Shown in pieces: positions 61,098 through 64,000 of a stretch of 64,000 nucleotides of DNA. A program made the position numbers and the translations under genes. Every line of letters begins with the position of its first letter. Position 1 is the first letter of the stretch. The DNA comes from Streptomyces panaciradicis (GTDB lineage: Bacteria > Actinomycetota > Actinomycetes > Streptomycetales > Streptomycetaceae): NCBI RefSeq assembly GCF_023516615.1, contig NZ_JAMGBF010000023.1, positions 1 through 64,000 on the forward strand. The letters are read 5' to 3'. The notes under the pieces were generated by a model. That model saw only the letters and a list, made by a program, of their open reading frames with translations. It did not search any database and was not told where the DNA came from.

Positions 61098-62273
61098 TCA
61101 CAGCCCCACGATCGCGTTCCACCGCTTCGCGAACTCCACCCGCTCCCCCGACGTGATGTCCCGGGCGATCACGAGCCGCCTGCGCATCGCGGCGTCCGGG
61201 AAGATCAGCGCGTTCTCGGCGAGGGCCGCGGTGTCCTTGTCCTTGGCGGCGGCGAGGACGTCCCGGGCGGCCGGCACGGGGCAGACGTAGTTGACCCAGG
61301 CGGCGAGTTCGGCGGCGACCTCGGGCTCGTAGTAGTGGTCGACGAGCCGCTCGGCGTTGCGCTTGTGCAGTGCCCGGTCCGGGATCATCAGGGAGTCCGA
61401 CCACAGCTCGCCGCCCTCCTCGGGCACCACGAACCGGATGTCGGGGTTGTCGGCCCGCAGCTGGATGACGTCACCGGAGTACGCCTGGCAGGCCAGGACG
61501 TCTCCGGTGACCAGATCCTTGGTGTAGTCGTTGCCGGTGAAGCGGCGGATGTGGCCGGTCGCGACGGCCCTCTCCACCTGGTCGCAGACCTTGTGGAAGT
61601 CCGCGGCCGTCCAGCGGGTGATGTCGACCCCGTTGCCCTGCATCAGCAGCGCGAACGCCTCGTCCAGCCCGGACAGCAGCGTCACCCGCCCCTTGAGGTC
61701 GCCCGCCCACAGGTCGGAGACGTTGCGTATCTCGCGACCGAGCTTCCTGCGGTTGTACGCGATGCCGGTGATGCCCGACTGCCACGGCACCGTGTACCGG
61801 CGGCCCGGGTCGAAGGCGGGCGAGCGCAGCAGCGGGTCGAGGTGCGCGGCGACGTTCGGCTGCTTCGCCCGGTCCATCCGCTGGACCCAGCCCAGCCGGA
61901 CGAACCGCGCGCACATCCAGTCGCTCATGACGATCAGGTCGCGGCCGGTCTGCTGGTGGTTCATCAGCGCCGGGCTGATCTTGCCGAAGAACTCGTCGTT
62001 GTCGTTGATCTCCTCGGTGTACGTCACCGAGATCCCGGTGCGCTTCTCGAACGCCTCGAGCGTCGGGCGCCGGCCGGGGTGGTCGTCGTCGGTGTCGATG
62101 TACAGCGGCCAGTTCGCCCAGGTCAGTTTCCGCTGACGGGCCGACAGGTCCGGGACGGCACGCTCGCCGGGCCGCACGTAGGCGGCGGGCACCCCGCAGC
62201 CGGCCACCCCGCCGAGGAGCGCGAGCAGCAGCGAACGGCGGGGAAGCGCACGGTACTTCGGCGTGAGGGACAT
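61098..62273 (-). CDS. Orphan polyamine-binding lipoprotein (second PotD-like)
   Basis: A 391-residue receptor with an RRSLLLALLGGVAGC lipoprotein signal. KLTWANWPLYIDTDDD, ISVTYTEEINDNDEFFGKISPAL, HIRRFTGNDYTKDLVTGDVLACQAYSGDVIQLRADNPD and DRALHKRNAERLVDHYYEPEVAAELAAWVNYVCPV parallel the PotD-like protein at 49147-50394 almost line by line. No permease or ATPase is adjacent, so it must share another transporter, most simply PotABC at 46254-49141. Confidence 0.9.
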   Translation of the reverse strand: MSLTPKYRALPRRSLLLALLGGVAGCGVPAAYVRPGERAVPDLSARQRKLTWANWPLYIDTDDDHPGRRPTLEAFEKRTGISVTYTEEINDNDEFFGKISPALMNHQQTGRDLIVMSDWMCARFVRLGWVQRMDRAKQPNVAAHLDPLLRSPAFDPGRRYTVPWQSGITGIAYNRRKLGREIRNVSDLWAGDLKGRVTLLSGLDEAFALLMQGNGVDITRWTAADFHKVCDQVERAVATGHIRRFTGNDYTKDLVTGDVLACQAYSGDVIQLRADNPDIRFVVPEEGGELWSDSLMIPDRALHKRNAERLVDHYYEPEVAAELAAWVNYVCPVPAARDVLAAAKDKDTAALAENALIFPDAAMRRRLVIARDITSGERVEFAKRWNAIVGL

Positions 62274-62337
62274 GGCCGCAGCATGGCGCTCTCATCCGTG
62301 CACCGACAATCGACGCTGCGTCGAGGAGAACGACGGA

Positions 62338-62367
62338 GGGACCGGACACCTTGTCGATGTCCGGTCC
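62338..62367 (-). terminator. Terminator after the right-end aldehyde dehydrogenase gene
   Basis: GGGACCGGACA and TGTCCGGTCCC pair perfectly over 11 bp with a 9-nt loop, 18 bp after the ALDH stop. Confidence 0.8.
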
Positions 62368-62385
62368 CCAACTGCCCGTTGCCGC

Positions 62386-63825
62386 TCAGGCGTCCAGCGA
62401 CGTCATGACGTGCTTGATCCGCGTGTAGTCGTCGAAGCCGTAGGCCGAGAGGTCCTTGCCGTAACCGGACTTCTTGAACCCGCCGTGCGGCATCTCCGCC
62501 ACCAGCGGGATGTGCGTGTTGATCCACACGCAGCCGAAGTCCAGCTTCTTCGACATCCGCATGGCCCGGCCGTGGTCGCGGGTCCACACCGACGACGCCA
62601 GCGCGTACTCCACGCCGTTGGCCCACTCCACCGCCTGGTCCTCGTCCGAGAAGGACTGCACGGTGATGACGGGGCCGAAGACCTCCTTCTGGATGATCTC
62701 GTCGTCCTGCTTCAGCCCGGAGACGACGGTCGGGGCGTAGAAGTAGCCCTTCTCGCCGACCTGGTGGCCGCCGGCCTCGACCTTGGCGTGCGCGGGCAGC
62801 CGCTCGATGAACCCGGAGACCTGCTTGAGCTGGTTGGGGTTGTTGAGCGGGCCGAACAGCACGTCCTCGTCGTCCGGCTGCCCCGTCTTGGTCTCGGCGG
62901 CGGCCTTCGCCAGCGCCGCCACGAACTCGTCGTGGATGCCCTCCTGCACGAGCACGCGCGTGGCCGCCGTGCAGTCCTGCCCGGCGTTGAAGAAGCCCGC
63001 CACGGAGATGTCCTCGACGGCCTTGGCGATGTCGGTGTCCTCGAAGACGACGACCGGCGCCTTGCCGCCGAGCTCCAGGTGGACCCGCTTGAGGTCCTTC
63101 GACGCCGACTCCGCGACCTGCATGCCCGCGCGCACCGAACCGGTGATGGAGGCCATCGCCGGGGTCGGGTGCTCGACCATCAGCCGGCCCGTCTCCCGGT
63201 CGCCGGTGATGACGTTGAAGACGCCCTTGGGGAGGATGCCGCCGATGATGTCGGCGATCAGCACGGTCGACGCCGGCGTGGTGTCCGAGGGCTTGAGCAC
63301 GACCGTGTTGCCGGCCGCGATCGCCGGCGCGAACTTCCACACGGCCATCATCATCGGGTAGTTCCACGGCGCGACCTGCGCGCAGACGCCGACCGGCTCG
63401 CGGCGGACGATGGAGGTCAGGCCCTCCATGTACTCGCCGGCCGACCGGCCCTCCAGCATCCGCGCCGCGCCCGCGAAGAAGCGGATCTGGTCGACCATCG
63501 GCGGGATCTCCTCGGACCGCGTCAGGCCGATGGGCTTGCCCGTGTTCTCGACCTCCGCCGCGATCAGTTCCTCGGCGCGCTCCTCGAAGGCGTCCGCGAT
63601 CTTCAGCAGGGCCTTCTGGCGCTCGGCCGGGGTCGTGTCGCGCCAGCCCGGGAAGGCCGCGGCGGCGGCCGCCATCGCGGCGTCCACGTCCGCCGGCCCG
63701 GACAGCGGCGCGGTCGCGTACGCCTCGCCGGTCGCGGGGTTGACCACCTCGGTGGTCCGTCCGTCGGCGGCGTCCCGGAACTCACCGTCGATGTAGTTGC
63801 GCAGACGACGCAGCTCGGTGCTCAC
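62386..63825 (-). CDS. Gamma-aminobutyraldehyde dehydrogenase family protein
   Basis: A 479-residue ALDH. VAPWNYPMMMAVWKFAPAIAAGNTVVLKPSD, VHLELGGKAPVVVFEDTDIAKAVEDI (general base Glu), NAGQDCTAATRVLV (catalytic Cys), EVFGPVITVQSF. It resembles the PatD/PuuC branch and the ALDH at 50450-51985. GTG 63825 has TTGGAGGG upstream. It would oxidise aminobutyraldehyde to GABA, which GabT then uses. The promoter should lie in 63826-64000. Confidence 0.9.
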   Translation of the reverse strand: MSTELRRLRNYIDGEFRDAADGRTTEVVNPATGEAYATAPLSGPADVDAAMAAAAAAFPGWRDTTPAERQKALLKIADAFEERAEELIAAEVENTGKPIGLTRSEEIPPMVDQIRFFAGAARMLEGRSAGEYMEGLTSIVRREPVGVCAQVAPWNYPMMMAVWKFAPAIAAGNTVVLKPSDTTPASTVLIADIIGGILPKGVFNVITGDRETGRLMVEHPTPAMASITGSVRAGMQVAESASKDLKRVHLELGGKAPVVVFEDTDIAKAVEDISVAGFFNAGQDCTAATRVLVQEGIHDEFVAALAKAAAETKTGQPDDEDVLFGPLNNPNQLKQVSGFIERLPAHAKVEAGGHQVGEKGYFYAPTVVSGLKQDDEIIQKEVFGPVITVQSFSDEDQAVEWANGVEYALASSVWTRDHGRAMRMSKKLDFGCVWINTHIPLVAEMPHGGFKKSGYGKDLSAYGFDDYTRIKHVMTSLDA

Positions 63826-64000
63826 TGCCGGCCCTCCAAGTTCGAGTGGATCCAACGTGTCCATTGGCTGAGACACCCACCCTAATCCGCAAGCCCACGT
63901 TTTCAACACCCCCGTTCGCGCCAAGGCTGCGAAATCCGCAGGTCTCGGTCTCGTAAACAACGAATTTCATAGGTCGACCCTTGCGGAACTGTCGAGACGT

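Overview
This is chromosomal DNA from a high-GC actinomycete, almost certainly Streptomyces. The evidence is the very strong G/C third-position bias, frequent GTG/TTG starts, LacI/PucR/DasR-type control, Tat-type lipoprotein signals and the abundance of secreted hydrolases. From memory, unchecked here, the gene order resembles the S. coelicolor segment that runs from infB-nusA past dxr to gabT and the polyamine genes. I see no phage, plasmid, CRISPR, tRNA or rRNA. About 55 genes are supported.

Layout. (1) 1-2316, minus strand: the rimP-nusA-ylxR-infB translation/transcription operon, with infB cut by the window edge. (2) 2515-4486, plus strand: a lipoprotein, a ferritin-like DUF4439 protein and an APH-like protein that has lost its catalytic residues. 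(3) 4493-7763, minus strand: a tightly overlapped redox operon. It holds a Ser-rich single-span membrane protein with a flavinylation-like tail, ApbE, a ferric-reductase-like membrane protein, a NuoF-like flavoprotein and a ferredoxin. (4) 7888-17523, minus strand: proS, two GNAT acetyltransferases, the MEP-pathway genes ispG and dxr flanking a site-2 protease, and an acyl-CoA dehydrogenase.

(5) 17749-33643: a sugar locus whose enzyme set fits xyloglucan. A LacI regulator and a GH31 alpha-xylosidase-like enzyme lie on the plus strand. A minus-strand operon encodes an ABC importer (binding protein, two permeases, no ATPase), GH42, GH95 and a secreted GH12. A GH3 beta-glucosidase is divergent from it. 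Four copies of the palindrome TCGAAGCGCTTCGA, one imperfect, mark the LacI regulon. The logic would be secreted GH12 cutting the polymer, import of the oligosaccharides, then cytoplasmic trimming by GH95, GH42, GH31 and GH3. An unrelated secreted chorismate mutase sits inside.

(6) 33937-52000 and 61098-63825: amine/GABA catabolism. It contains aldehyde dehydrogenases, a PucR regulator, gabT, a PuuB-like FAD amine oxidase and a complete PotABCD importer, plus an orphan second PotD-like protein and a further aldehyde dehydrogenase at the right end. A large membrane ATPase, a PAP2 phosphatase and a GH18 chitinase with a DasR-type operator are interspersed.

(7) 52167-61076: a mixed stretch with a NADAR protein, a 65-bp tandem repeat array, a DUF4190 membrane protein, an aminofutalosine-deaminase-like enzyme, GDPD, a penicillin-binding-like serine hydrolase, an ECF sigma factor with a small membrane partner, a sortase with its likely substrate, and YceI. 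Two diverged copies (9629-9800 and 33711-33886) of a heavily self-complementary intergenic repeat keep their base pairing through compensating changes.
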